From the NCBI RefSeq assembly GCF_002251085.2, contig NZ_NOJZ02000008.1:1-64000 (forward strand): a stretch of DNA of 64,000 nucleotides, given 5' to 3'. The notes under the pieces were generated by a model that saw nothing but the letters and a program-made list of their open reading frames with translations, was not told the DNA's origin and searched no databases. This DNA comes from Romboutsia maritimum. Its GTDB lineage: Bacteria; Bacillota; Clostridia; Peptostreptococcales; Peptostreptococcaceae. Numbering within the stretch: position 1 is the first letter of the stretch; every line of letters begins with the position of its first letter. Positions 7,116 through 15,760 of this stretch are shown here, in pieces. Made by a program: the position numbers and the translations under genes.

Positions 7116-9050
7116 ATGAATGATGAAAAAAGTATTTCTTCTACACAAGAGTTCAAACCATTTATACCTGCCGATAAAATTATGCCTGAGTTTACATTAA
7201 CATCTATTTTCTTAGGATGTTTGTTAGCAGTTATATTTGGTGCAGCTAATGCATATTTAGGTCTTAGAGTTGGTATGACTGTAAGTGCTTCTATTCCAGC
7301 TGCTGTTATTTCAATGGGTGTTATAAGAGTTATTTTAAAAAGAGACTCTATACTTGAAAATAACATAGTTCAAACAATAGGATCAGCTGGAGAGTCAGTA
7401 GCAGCAGGTGCTATATTCACTTTACCTGCAATGTTCATTTGGATGAAAGAATGGGGTCTTGGTAGTCCTAGTTTATTAAAAATCGCAATTATAGCTTTAT
7501 GTGGTGGTTTACTTGGAGTATTATTTATGATTCCACTTAGAAAAGCTTTAATCGTTAAGGAACATGGTGTTTTACCATATCCTGAAGGTACTGCTTGTGC
7601 AGAAGTTCTTCTAGCTGGAGAAGAAGGCGGTTCTAAAGCTTCTGTAGTATTTGCAGGTCTTGGTATTGCTTCTCTGTATAAATTTATAGCAGATGGAGTT
7701 AAACTTTTCCCAAGTGAAATCGAATGGGCAATACCTGGTTATAAAAATGCAGCTGTTGGTATGGATGTATTACCGGCTCTTTTAGGTGTTGGTTACATAT
7801 GTGGCTATAATATTTCTGGGTATATGTTTGCTGGTGCAATAGTTGGATGGATTTCTTTAATTCCACTTATTACTTTATTTGGCGGAGATTCAATTCTTTA
7901 TCCAGGTGCTGATCCTATAAGTACACTTGGTTATTCTGGAATATGGGGAAGTTATATTAGATATATTGGTGCTGGTGCTGTTGCATGTGGTGGTATATTA
8001 AGTTTAATTAAATCACTTCCATTGATAGTTACAACATTTACTAAAGCTATGAAAGATTACTCTGATAGAGATTCTTCAACTAGCTATTTAAGAACAGATG
8101 AAGATTTATCAATGAAGACAGTTTTATTTGGTTCTCTATTAGTAATTATTGCAATATGGCTTGTTCCAACTATTCCAGTTACTTTATTAGGCGCTGTTTT
8201 GATTGCTATATTTGGATTTTTCTTTGCCACAGTTTCATCTAGACTTGTTGGTTTAGTTGGTAGTAGTAACAACCCAGTATCTGGTATGGCTATAGCTACA
8301 TTACTTATAACTACATTTATACTTAAATCAACAGGTATGGTTGGTCACGAAGGTATGCTAGGTTCTATAGCGATAGGTTCTGTAATATGCATAATAGCTG
8401 CTATTGCTGGCGATACTTCTCAAGATTTAAAAACAGGTTTTATAGTAGGTGCTACTCCTAAAAAACAACAAATAGGAGAAATTATAGGTGTTTGTATATC
8501 TGCTATTACAATAGGAGCTGTTTTATATTTATTAGATTCTGCATGGGGATTTGGTTCAAAAGAAATTGCTGCTCCTCAAGCTACTTTAATGAAATTAGTT
8601 GTAGAAGGTGTTATGGAAGGAAATCTTCCTTGGACTTTAATATTTGCAGGTGCAGGAATTGCTTTTGCTGTAGAAGTAATTGGTATACCTGTTCTTCCAT
8701 TTGCAGTAGGTCTTTATCTTCCTATACATTTAAGTGCTGCTATAATGGTTGGTGGTATCATTAGATTCTTCTTAGAAAATAGAAAAAATGTTTCTGAAGA
8801 AGATAAAAAAGATCAAATTGATAGAGGTATTTTATATACTTCAGGACTCATTGCTGGTGAAGGTTTAATTGGAGTTTTACTTGCTATATTTGCTATAATT
8901 CCAATAGGTACTTCTAACCTGGGTAAAGTAATGGATATATCTTCAAAATTTAGTCTTGGACCAATCGGTTCTATAATATGCTTTATACTACTTATACTTA
9001 CTTTATTTAAATTCTCTATTTGGCATAAAGATAAAAAGAAAACAGCATAA
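7116..9050 (+). CDS. OPT-family oligopeptide transporter
   Basis: 644 residues with about fourteen to sixteen hydrophobic segments. The N-terminal FTLTSIFLGCLLAVIFGAANAYLGLRVGMT and the later YPEGTACAEVLLAGEEGG are OPT-family hallmarks (NAYxGL and EGTACAEV). SSNNPVSGMAIATLL further on also fits the prokaryotic OPT branch. These are proton-coupled importers of peptides or metal chelates in the inner membrane. The ATG follows AGGGGGATAGAACT. It is followed by its own terminator, so the PqqD-like gene behind it is probably transcribed separately or by read-through. Confidence 0.92.
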   Translation: MNDEKSISSTQEFKPFIPADKIMPEFTLTSIFLGCLLAVIFGAANAYLGLRVGMTVSASIPAAVISMGVIRVILKRDSILENNIVQTIGSAGESVAAGAIFTLPAMFIWMKEWGLGSPSLLKIAIIALCGGLLGVLFMIPLRKALIVKEHGVLPYPEGTACAEVLLAGEEGGSKASVVFAGLGIASLYKFIADGVKLFPSEIEWAIPGYKNAAVGMDVLPALLGVGYICGYNISGYMFAGAIVGWISLIPLITLFGGDSILYPGADPISTLGYSGIWGSYIRYIGAGAVACGGILSLIKSLPLIVTTFTKAMKDYSDRDSSTSYLRTDEDLSMKTVLFGSLLVIIAIWLVPTIPVTLLGAVLIAIFGFFFATVSSRLVGLVGSSNNPVSGMAIATLLITTFILKSTGMVGHEGMLGSIAIGSVICIIAAIAGDTSQDLKTGFIVGATPKKQQIGEIIGVCISAITIGAVLYLLDSAWGFGSKEIAAPQATLMKLVVEGVMEGNLPWTLIFAGAGIAFAVEVIGIPVLPFAVGLYLPIHLSAAIMVGGIIRFFLENRKNVSEEDKKDQIDRGILYTSGLIAGEGLIGVLLAIFAIIPIGTSNLGKVMDISSKFSLGPIGSIICFILLILTLFKFSIWHKDKKKTA

Positions 9051-9095
9051 AATAAATAAGTAATAGTACTTTTAAATTAGATTATTATTATAAAG

Positions 9096-9127
9096 AGCTG
9101 TTTCAAAATTAAATTTTTGAAACAGCT
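9096..9127 (+). terminator. Terminator of the OPT gene
   Basis: Stem AGCTGTTTCAAAA / TTTTGAAACAGCT with a five-base loop, ending about 75 bases after the OPT stop codon. The downstream T run is interrupted (ACTTTAAAAT). Confidence 0.75.
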
Positions 9128-9177
9128 ACTTTAAAATTATTTATTAGTTGTACATATTGTCTTAAGGGGGGATTTTT

Positions 9178-9546
9178 ATCAGTAAATTTAAAAGGAATAA
9201 TAAAAATTATTTAGATTTTATACCTATTATAAACTCTAAAATTGATTGGTCTATTAATGAAAATGACTTAGTTGTTTTAGAATTAAAAAGAAGTGGGACA
9301 TTTGATAAGTTTGCTCAAAAACTATTTAAAGTACCTCAAAAAAGTGACATACAGTTAGATAAACAAGGTAGCTTTGTTTGGAAATGTATAAATAATGAAA
9401 AAACAGTTTACGATATTTCTAAAGAAGTTAGTAATGAATTTGGCAAAGATGCAGAACCTCTTTTAGATAGACTTATTTCATATTTTAATATATTAAATGA
9501 TAATAAATTTATAAAATTCAACAAAAATGGTAAATCAAATGTTTAA
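9178..9546 (+). CDS. PqqD-like small protein with an ATC start codon
   Basis: 122 residues if it starts at ATC 9178. In frame there is no ATG, GTG or TTG between the upstream stop (9163) and the folded core, yet AAGGGGGG stands exactly six bases before the ATC (then SKFKRNN...). The core (LDKQGSFVWKCINNEKTVYDISKEV, then ILNDNKFIKF) is the winged-helix PqqD fold, which presents peptides to radical SAM enzymes or serves as a small adaptor. No radical SAM partner lies next to it. Its last codons overlap the next gene. A low-efficiency non-AUG start, or an ATG-to-ATC mutation, are both possible. Confidence 0.7.
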   Translation: MSKFKRNNKNYLDFIPIINSKIDWSINENDLVVLELKRSGTFDKFAQKLFKVPQKSDIQLDKQGSFVWKCINNEKTVYDISKEVSNEFGKDAEPLLDRLISYFNILNDNKFIKFNKNGKSNV

Positions 9547-9871
9547 AACTATAATATATATATTACTCTTTGCCATAGCTACTATAATAATTTATACTTG
9601 GGGACTTTTTAAAGAAAAAAATAAATCCAAAGACCTCTTGGATATACTATATTCAAAAGGAGAAAAAAAGATTTTAAAAGCGCTTGATTCTAAAGGAAGT
9701 TTATCTAGAAAAGATATCGAAAAAGAACTAATGAACTTAAAAGCATCTTTATTTTATAGTAAAAATAAACTTGTTGTACAAGACCCTTCTCACTTCTCTA
9801 AAGTTTTAGTGGGTAAACTTTTGCAAAAAGGGGTTATAGTAAAAAATAGCAAGGGATATACTTTAAAATAA
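9527..9871 (+). CDS. Membrane-anchored small protein with winged-helix-like tail
   Basis: Up to 114 residues; a second ATG at 9539 (overlapping the PqqD-like stop as ATGTTTAA) is an equally good start. One N-terminal membrane segment (TIIYILLFAIATIIIYTWGLF) is followed by a charged cytoplasmic part. The part ILKALDSKGSLSRKDIEKELMNLKA, then VLVGKLLQKGVIVKNSKGYTLK, resembles a winged-helix domain. It is translationally coupled to the PqqD-like gene, so the two probably act together. Function not recognised. Confidence 0.65.
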   Translation: MVNQMFKTIIYILLFAIATIIIYTWGLFKEKNKSKDLLDILYSKGEKKILKALDSKGSLSRKDIEKELMNLKASLFYSKNKLVVQDPSHFSKVLVGKLLQKGVIVKNSKGYTLK

Positions 9872-9874
9872 TTT

Positions 9875-9917
9875 AACCTAGCGATTGGGATATTTATATA
9901 TCACCCTTCGCTAGGTT
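9875..9917. terminator. Bidirectional terminator between convergent genes
   Basis: AACCTAGCGA pairs with TCGCTAGGTT around a 23-base loop; A/T-rich flanks on both sides serve both the plus-strand membrane protein gene and the minus-strand EcsC gene. Confidence 0.75.
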
Positions 9918-9937
9918 ATTTTATAAATTATATAAAA

Positions 9938-10660
9938 TTATTCTAACTCTTTCATTCTCATTCTATATGCAAACATAGCTGTTTCACTAAGCTTATCTAT
10001 TAGTTTTCCATTTATATAAAATCCTACAAATGCACCTATTCCAGGCATAAGCTGAAAAAATTTAGCTAAATCTAAATAATCTCTATACTGCTGTTGAAAA
10101 GTTCGCCAATCAAATTCATTAATATCTTCTGGAAGAGTTTTTATGTATTCATTCCAATTTTCCATTTGATTAAAAACTTCATTTATATGTTTTTTACTAG
10201 AAAAAGCTAATTGAATAATATTTAATATATAAATTCTTTCTCTATAATCATTTACATCAAATCCATATATTGCTGCAACATCATAAAGAAACTTAACCTT
10301 AATTCCTAGTAAAATTGGTAAGTCTGCAAGACCTAAAAGTAGCCCTCCTGCTCCTGTACCTGCTCCTTCTAGTTTTGCTGTTTTTTTGTATATTAGAGTT
10401 TTATCTATAAGTAAGTCTTCCCTTTCTCGTAATGTTAAATATTCATATGGTGGTTTTGTTACATATTTAGAGCCATATAAAACTGCCTTTGTCATATTTT
10501 TTATTGCCACAGTCATTACTTCATGATATTTTTCAGGGAGTATATTATTAAATTTATTTTGTACCTCTTTTGAATAAGCTTCTATTATTGATGGCTTTTT
10601 TTTCATATGCTTTTTCCAATTTATTAATTCATGTCTTGCAACATCATTATAATTATCCAT
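9938..10660 (-). CDS. EcsC-family protein
   Basis: 240 residues. The glycine-rich stretch LEGAGTGAGGLLLGLADLPILLG followed by KFLYDVAAIYGFD is the EcsC-family signature, and GIGAFVGFYINGKLIDKL near the C-terminus fits too. These proteins associate with the membrane through hydrophobic helices. In Bacillus EcsC was named from the ecs ABC transporter operon, but its biochemical role is unclear. No ABC genes are adjacent here, so it is a stand-alone copy. The start is preceded by a modest GGGAGAAAAAGTGTA site. Confidence 0.85.
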   Translation of the reverse strand: MDNYNDVARHELINWKKHMKKKPSIIEAYSKEVQNKFNNILPEKYHEVMTVAIKNMTKAVLYGSKYVTKPPYEYLTLREREDLLIDKTLIYKKTAKLEGAGTGAGGLLLGLADLPILLGIKVKFLYDVAAIYGFDVNDYRERIYILNIIQLAFSSKKHINEVFNQMENWNEYIKTLPEDINEFDWRTFQQQYRDYLDLAKFFQLMPGIGAFVGFYINGKLIDKLSETAMFAYRMRMKELE

Positions 10661-10721
10661 TACACTTTTTCTCCCAATAGAATAAATTTAGTTTACTATT
10701 TATATATTTAGTTCTTCATAT

Positions 10722-11480
10722 TTAACTAAATATATATTGATCTTCTTCGTACTTCCAATCTCCTTTATACTCTTTTGTATATGCACCTAAAGCAAAATGA
10801 AGCATAGAAATTCCTAAATCAATTTCTTCATAACCATGATTACTTTTAGTAATAACAGCTTTTATTTTATTTTCTTCTATTTTAAATGCTATAGGTTTTT
10901 TATTTAATGCAGATGGAGATTTCATTGCAAATACTGCACCTTCTTTCATCCATGATGCAATTGCATTACCATTAGCTATAATTATATCTTCTAATTTTAT
11001 ATCTTTTTTATTTAATCTTTCTACTAATTTTTCTTTTATTGACAATTCTTCATCTACATATCCTACTGCAATTATACAAACTAATTCTTCATCATCATTT
11101 ATATTTATATGTTTTTTGCATTCTTCTTTTTTATAAGTACCTCCTATCCAGCAAGTACCTAATCCTAGAGAAGTAGCTTCTAAAACTAACATCTCTCCAT
11201 AATATCCTAATTTTTCTTTGTAGTTTTTTATGTTTTTATCTGCTACTAATGCTAAAAATGAGCTTACACCTGTTATCATACCATAAGATGCTTTAAATCC
11301 ACTTATAGCTTCTTTACCATCTTTTACTAATTGTATATTTAAGTTTGTTTCTTTATTTATTTTTCCTATTAATTCTAATAAAGCTGTCATATCATTTTCT
11401 TCTAGAGCTTTATCTATATATGTTCTTCTTGAATCCCTACTATCTATTGCTTTTACCCATTGTTCTTTTAATTCTATCAT
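10722..11480 (-). CDS. Nitroreductase-family flavoprotein
   Basis: 252 residues. AIDSRDSRRTY near the N-terminus is the FMN-phosphate-binding RxSxR motif of nitroreductases. EKLGYYGEMLVLEATSLGLGTCWIGG is the conserved helix and loop of the putative nitroreductase TM1586-like branch, which has two fused nitroreductase-like halves in one chain. It probably reduces nitro or quinone compounds using a flavin; the substrate cannot be told. It lies 50 bases upstream of the antiporter gene's stop on the same strand and could be read from the same transcript. Confidence 0.85.
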   Translation of the reverse strand: MIELKEQWVKAIDSRDSRRTYIDKALEENDMTALLELIGKINKETNLNIQLVKDGKEAISGFKASYGMITGVSSFLALVADKNIKNYKEKLGYYGEMLVLEATSLGLGTCWIGGTYKKEECKKHININDDEELVCIIAVGYVDEELSIKEKLVERLNKKDIKLEDIIIANGNAIASWMKEGAVFAMKSPSALNKKPIAFKIEENKIKAVITKSNHGYEEIDLGISMLHFALGAYTKEYKGDWKYEEDQYIFS

Positions 11481-11530
11481 ATTATAAATCCTCCTTATAT
11501 AATTTTTCTATATATAAACACTATCTATTA

Positions 11531-12751
11531 TTATGATACTTTTTCATCTATTTCATAATACTTATTAAGAAATTTATCTGCAGTTAAATTTATACCTATC
11601 GCTCCTATTGGTGCTGTTATAAGAACGCTTAGTATTGCTATAGCCTGCATTATTTCTCCTCCTGCTACCCCCATTTGCATAGGAATGGCAGCTTTAGCTG
11701 ATTGTACTGTAGCTTTAGGTAAATACGCTATTACACAAAATAATTTTTCTTTTTTATTAAGACCTGTCCCAATTAAAGATATTAAAACACCTATTGAACG
11801 TACAAATAATGAACAAGTAAGTATGGCTACTCCTACTAAAAAATACTTTCCTACCAAACTTGGATTTATTGCCATTCCTACAAAAGAAAATAAATACAAT
11901 TTTCCTAACTTCCAAATTTTATTTAAATTATCTAAAATTACATCCTTACTTTCTTTTATATAATTTCTAATAAAAAATCCATATAACATTATTGTTAATA
12001 AAGAATTAAATATATCTAAATGTAAATACTTTTCAATACTTCTCATTAATAAGCATATAAAAAATACGAATCCTACTTTTAAATAATCATTTTTTATTAT
12101 TTTTATAATCGGCTTTGTTAATTTAAATATTACATATCCTACTAATAGACTTAAAATTATAGTTATTGGTATTAGTATAAGTTGTATAAAAATAGATGTA
12201 TTTTTACCAGTGTTACTTTGCATATAAATCCCTAAAAATGTAGTGAATAAAGTTATTGCAATAGTATCATCAGCAGATGCTCCTACTAATAACATTTGAG
12301 GTATTGCCTTGTCTTGACCTAATTTTCTTTCTATTAAAGATATCATAGATGGTATAAGCACTGCTGGGCTTACTGCTGCTATTATAAATCCTAATATTGC
12401 ACCTTGTATAAATGTGAATTTTAAAAATACCGTAGATGCCACTGCTATTGTAAATCCTTCTAATGTAGCTGGAACTGCACTTAATAAAACTGCCGGTCTA
12501 CCTATTTGTTTTATTTGATCTACACTAATTCCAAGACCTCCAATAAATAACACAGCAACTAGTGCTATATCTTTTATTACTGGTGCTACTTTTAGTGTTT
12601 GCTGTGGTATTAAATTTAAAAATGCTGGTCCTATAAGCATTCCTAAAATCATCATTCCTATTAATGATGGTAGCTTAATTTTCTCTACTAATTTTCCACT
12701 ATAATTTGCGAGAACTCCTATTAATATTAAACTTAAAATTATTGTCATCAA
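11531..12751 (-). CDS. Cation:proton antiporter (CPA family) under fluoride riboswitch control
   Basis: 406 residues, about twelve membrane segments. The N-terminal LPSLIGMMILGMLIGPAFL, the GGLGIS loop and VGASADDTIAITLFTTFLG, with the paired acidic residues in segment five, are the CPA-type Na+(K+)/H+ exchanger pattern. A fluoride aptamer with overlapping terminator stands directly upstream, and its ATG follows GGGGGTAATTTTG. Antiporters of this kind are a known class of fluoride-riboswitch-controlled genes beside CrcB/Fluc and CLC-F. I infer a role in fluoride tolerance, either by moving fluoride-coupled ions or by repairing pH. Confidence 0.88.
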   Translation of the reverse strand: MMTIILSLILIGVLANYSGKLVEKIKLPSLIGMMILGMLIGPAFLNLIPQQTLKVAPVIKDIALVAVLFIGGLGISVDQIKQIGRPAVLLSAVPATLEGFTIAVASTVFLKFTFIQGAILGFIIAAVSPAVLIPSMISLIERKLGQDKAIPQMLLVGASADDTIAITLFTTFLGIYMQSNTGKNTSIFIQLILIPITIILSLLVGYVIFKLTKPIIKIIKNDYLKVGFVFFICLLMRSIEKYLHLDIFNSLLTIMLYGFFIRNYIKESKDVILDNLNKIWKLGKLYLFSFVGMAINPSLVGKYFLVGVAILTCSLFVRSIGVLISLIGTGLNKKEKLFCVIAYLPKATVQSAKAAIPMQMGVAGGEIMQAIAILSVLITAPIGAIGINLTADKFLNKYYEIDEKVS

Positions 12752-12762
12752 AATTACCCCCT

Positions 12763-12803
12763 AAAAAAATAGACTCCTACCCTTATTTAAAAGAGTAGGA
12801 GTC
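12763..12803 (-). terminator. Fluoride-riboswitch terminator
   Basis: On the minus strand GACTCCTAC ... GTAGGAGTC is followed by TATTTTTTT. The 5' arm shares the CTCCTAC bases with the aptamer's 3' part, so fluoride binding would prevent the hairpin from forming. Confidence 0.85.
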
Positions 12804-12843
12804 ATTAGCTTTCGCGTTTAATGGCGAACTCCATCGCCTATAC
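12792..12843 (-). promoter_or_regulatory. Fluoride (crcB-motif) riboswitch aptamer
   Basis: The minus strand reads ATAGGCGATGGAGTTCGCC, then ATTAAACGCGAAAGC, then TAATGACTCCTAC. This matches the crcB consensus GGCGAUGG...CGCC, AAACGC...GC, UAAUGAC.CCUAC in order and spacing, including the pseudoknot-forming GGAG/CUCC segments. It leads into the CPA antiporter gene. Confidence 0.93.
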
Positions 12844-12895
12844 ATATTTTTCATTATAATAATATCATAACTTTTATAATTTGTAAAATCTTTTA

Positions 12896-13126
12896 CTATT
12901 TAATAATTTCTATATAATCTGTATAATACATATTCTCTTTTTCCTTATTATTTGTATTATTTAATGGTGCTATTATTTCTAAAATATAATAATTTTCATC
13001 AAATTCTTCATAATCTTTTACATAATAATTCCCTATAATTTCGTTAAATTCATTGTAAGTTAATTTTTTCTTTCTTAAGTAATAATTTAAATTATCTAAC
13101 TCAAGTTTAAAGTCCAAACAAATCAC
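12896..13126 (-). CDS. Hypothetical 76-residue acidic protein downstream of add
   Basis: A 76-residue ORF rich in Tyr, Asn, Glu and Asp. The N-terminal helix contains LELDNLNYYLRKKKLTYNEF; strands follow (YYILEIIAP, then YTDYIEIIK). No signal peptide, membrane segment or known motif. It starts seven bases after the adenosine deaminase stop codon, so it is very likely the last gene of the adenine-riboswitch transcript. I do not recognise it. Confidence 0.55.
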   Translation of the reverse strand: MICLDFKLELDNLNYYLRKKKLTYNEFNEIIGNYYVKDYEEFDENYYILEIIAPLNNTNNKEKENMYYTDYIEIIK

Positions 13127-13133
13127 TCCTAAT

Positions 13134-14123
13134 TTATATTAAACTTCTTAACCAATTTTTTGTTTTATCATCTGCAAAAGTAGCATCTACAGAATTTAAA
13201 TAAATTTTCTTATAATCATCTCTTTTTAAGTCAAATTTATTGAACATAGTATCAATTTCACTGCTTAAATCTATATCTGAAACTGTTCTATTATCTGTAC
13301 TTATTGTTACCTTTATATCATCTTTATAAAATGGGTAAAATGGATGATTTTCATAAGCATCTATAGCTTTCGTTTGAACATTGCTAGTTGGACACATTTC
13401 AAGTACTATATTTTTTTCCTTTACTAGCTTATATACTTCTTTTTTATCTTTTATTCTTACACCATGACCTATCCTCTTTGCTCCTAATAAATTTATAGCA
13501 TCTAGGACATTATTTTCACTTGCTGCTTCTCCTGCATGTATAGTTACTTTATATCCATAACTTCTAGCTAAATCCATAGCATTTTTAAAGTTACTTGAAA
13601 ATCCTTCTAATTCAGGTCCACATAAATCTACTGCTACTACACCTTTGTTTAAGAATTTTTTACCTTCGTTAATTACTAAAATTGCATCTTCTTCGCTCAT
13701 GGTTCTCATACAACCTAGTATTAGATTAGATTTAATATCATATTTTTCTTGAGCTTCCTTCATTCCGCAAATTACACTTTCTATAACTTCACTTATCGTT
13801 AGTTCTCTTTGTAAATGAAGCATTGGTGCAAATCTTATTTCAAGATATTTAACATTTTCTCTTTGAGCATCTTCTAATAATTCAAAACTAATTCTTCTTA
13901 AACTTTCTTTTGTTTGCATTATCTTATTTGGTAAATCAAATCTTTTTAAATACTCTACTAGTGATGTGCAGTTTGATGGTACTTTTACAAGACTGCTTAA
14001 TTCATTTATATCTTCTGATGGTAATTTTATATTTTCTTTTTTAGCTATGTCTATAATTGTATCAAGTCTTACACTTCCATCTAAATGACAATGTAGTTCT
14101 ATTTTCGGTAATTTTTTTATCAT
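13134..14123 (-). CDS. add: Adenosine deaminase
   Basis: 329 residues, the usual length. The zinc ligands and catalytic residues are visible: IELHCHLDGSVR near residue 10 (HxH), VTIHAGEA near 200 (His and catalytic Glu), KRIGHGVRI (second catalytic His) and KVTISTDNRTVS near 275 (zinc Asp). It deaminates adenosine (and deoxyadenosine) to inosine for purine salvage. The upstream adenine riboswitch supports the assignment. A small unknown gene follows directly. Start ATG preceded by GGGGAAAAAGAATA. Confidence 0.95.
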   Translation of the reverse strand: MIKKLPKIELHCHLDGSVRLDTIIDIAKKENIKLPSEDINELSSLVKVPSNCTSLVEYLKRFDLPNKIMQTKESLRRISFELLEDAQRENVKYLEIRFAPMLHLQRELTISEVIESVICGMKEAQEKYDIKSNLILGCMRTMSEEDAILVINEGKKFLNKGVVAVDLCGPELEGFSSNFKNAMDLARSYGYKVTIHAGEAASENNVLDAINLLGAKRIGHGVRIKDKKEVYKLVKEKNIVLEMCPTSNVQTKAIDAYENHPFYPFYKDDIKVTISTDNRTVSDIDLSSEIDTMFNKFDLKRDDYKKIYLNSVDATFADDKTKNWLRSLI

Positions 14124-14204
14124 TATTCTTTTTCCCCTTCAATTTTGTTTATATATATTATTTTTCCTTGATTTTAGATTATTCACTTTGTAATTATTTG
14201 TATT

Positions 14205-14268
14205 AAAAAAATTCCTAATTACAAAGAAAGCCTAAATTCAAATTAAGCATTCTTCGTAATCAGGAATT
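14205..14268 (-). terminator. Adenine-riboswitch terminator
   Basis: On the minus strand AATTCCTGATTACGAAG pairs with CTTTGTAATTAGGAATT, followed by TTTTTTAAT. The 5' arm is the aptamer's P3/P1 3' side, so ligand binding and terminator formation exclude each other. Confidence 0.8.
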
Positions 14269-14319
14269 TTTGGCTCCTGGTAGAAACCCCTAAACCTTAT
14301 TATTAGGGTTATACGAAAA
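14251..14319 (-). promoter_or_regulatory. Adenine-specific purine riboswitch
   Basis: Minus strand: P1 TTCGTA / TACGAA, P2 CCCTAA...TTTAGGG, J2/3 GTTTCTACC, P3 AGGAGCC...TTCCT, and J3/1 GATTACG. The base that pairs with the ligand is U (GAUUA rather than GACUA), which marks adenine specificity. It precedes adenosine deaminase, the same pairing known from the Vibrio vulnificus add riboswitch. Confidence 0.92.
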
Positions 14320-14441
14320 CTATATTTTAAAAGATTTTACATTCTTTTCTTTGTATTGTCAATATATTTTATTTTAATATTTTAATAAAAGTCATCATAT
14401 ATATTTAGTACTAGTATCTAAAATTTAAGGAGGAAAAATTT

Positions 14442-15653
14442 TTGTTTTCTATAGAACTTGATATTATATCCACATTAATACTCGCAATTATACTTTTTTT
14501 AATTGGAAGTATTATTAAGAGCAAAGTAAAATTCTTCAATCGATTTTGTATTCCTTCACCAGTTATAGGTGGATTGTTATTTTGTTTTTTAACCTTATTT
14601 TTAAATCTTATTAATATATGTACTATAAGCATGAATACATCTTTAATGCCTTATTTTATGACATTTTTCTTTACTATACTTGGTCTTGGGGTAAGTATAG
14701 CCTTGGTAAAAAAAGGTGGAAAGTTATTATTTAAATATTGGATTCTATGTGGAATATTAGCTTACTGTCAAAATTTTATAACTATTATTTTATCTAAATT
14801 TACTGATATACATCCTCTATTAGCGTTAATGTGTGGAACTATTTCTATGGAATGTGGGCATGGGTGTGCTGCTGCATTTGGAACAACTATAGAAAATCTT
14901 GGTGTAAAAGGTGCTTGTAGTGTTGGTATTACAGCTGCTACTTTAGGTATTATACTTGGTGGCATTATAGGTGGTCCTGTTGCTAAATTTTTAATCGATA
15001 AATATAATTTAAAACCAAGTGTAAAAGTATACACTCAAAATGTAACTAAAAAACAACTTATTTCTATATCAAAATCTTATTCTAATTTGACGCCTTTTCT
15101 ATTTTTTGAACAAGCATTAATAATATTGTTATGTGTAAGCATTGGAGAATTTATAACAAATGTATTTTTTAATATTAGTAGTATCATACTCCCTAATGTT
15201 GTAGGCTGTATGTTTATAGCTGTTTTATTTAAAAATATAAATGATAAAGCTAATTGGATTAATCTTGACTTTAAGTTACTTGATTTTTTAGGGGAACTTT
15301 CTCTAGGAATGTTTCTAACAATGGCTCTTATGAGTATTGATTTATTAAAATTATCTAACTTATTTGGACCTATAATTATTATTGTATTAAGCCAAGTTTT
15401 ATTTATTATATTATTCGCAACACTAATTTGCTTTAAGGTTCTTGGTAAAAATTTTGATGCTGCTATTATTGTAAGCGGTTTAATTGGTCATGGGCTAGGT
15501 GCTACACCTAATGCACTTGCTAATATGCATTCTGTTAGTGAAAAATATGGATATTCTGAAAAAGCATTTTTAGTAGTACCATTAGTTGGTGCATTTTTAT
15601 TAGATTTATTTACTATGCCTTGTATAATTTTGTTTATTAATTTACTAAGTTAA
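14442..15653 (+). CDS. gltS: Sodium:glutamate symporter (GltS family)
   Basis: 403 residues, about ten to twelve membrane segments, TTG start after AAGGAGGAAAAATT. Motifs typical of the ESS/GltS family are seen: RFCIPSPVIGGLLFC near residue 35, then ECGHGCAAAFGTTIENLG near residue 135 and GLIGHGLGATPNALANM near residue 345, the two glycine-rich re-entrant loops. The family imports glutamate with sodium; related members may carry other anions. It is divergent from the adenine-riboswitch operon and stands alone. Confidence 0.85.
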   Translation: MFSIELDIISTLILAIILFLIGSIIKSKVKFFNRFCIPSPVIGGLLFCFLTLFLNLINICTISMNTSLMPYFMTFFFTILGLGVSIALVKKGGKLLFKYWILCGILAYCQNFITIILSKFTDIHPLLALMCGTISMECGHGCAAAFGTTIENLGVKGACSVGITAATLGIILGGIIGGPVAKFLIDKYNLKPSVKVYTQNVTKKQLISISKSYSNLTPFLFFEQALIILLCVSIGEFITNVFFNISSIILPNVVGCMFIAVLFKNINDKANWINLDFKLLDFLGELSLGMFLTMALMSIDLLKLSNLFGPIIIIVLSQVLFIILFATLICFKVLGKNFDAAIIVSGLIGHGLGATPNALANMHSVSEKYGYSEKAFLVVPLVGAFLLDLFTMPCIILFINLLS

Positions 15654-15760
15654 TTTTTCAATTATAATATTTATACATATTGGAAAATTTTAATAAATAA
15701 ATGATTAAATTTTATAAAACTTAGCATACTACTAATATAATCTAAAATAGGAGGTTCTTT

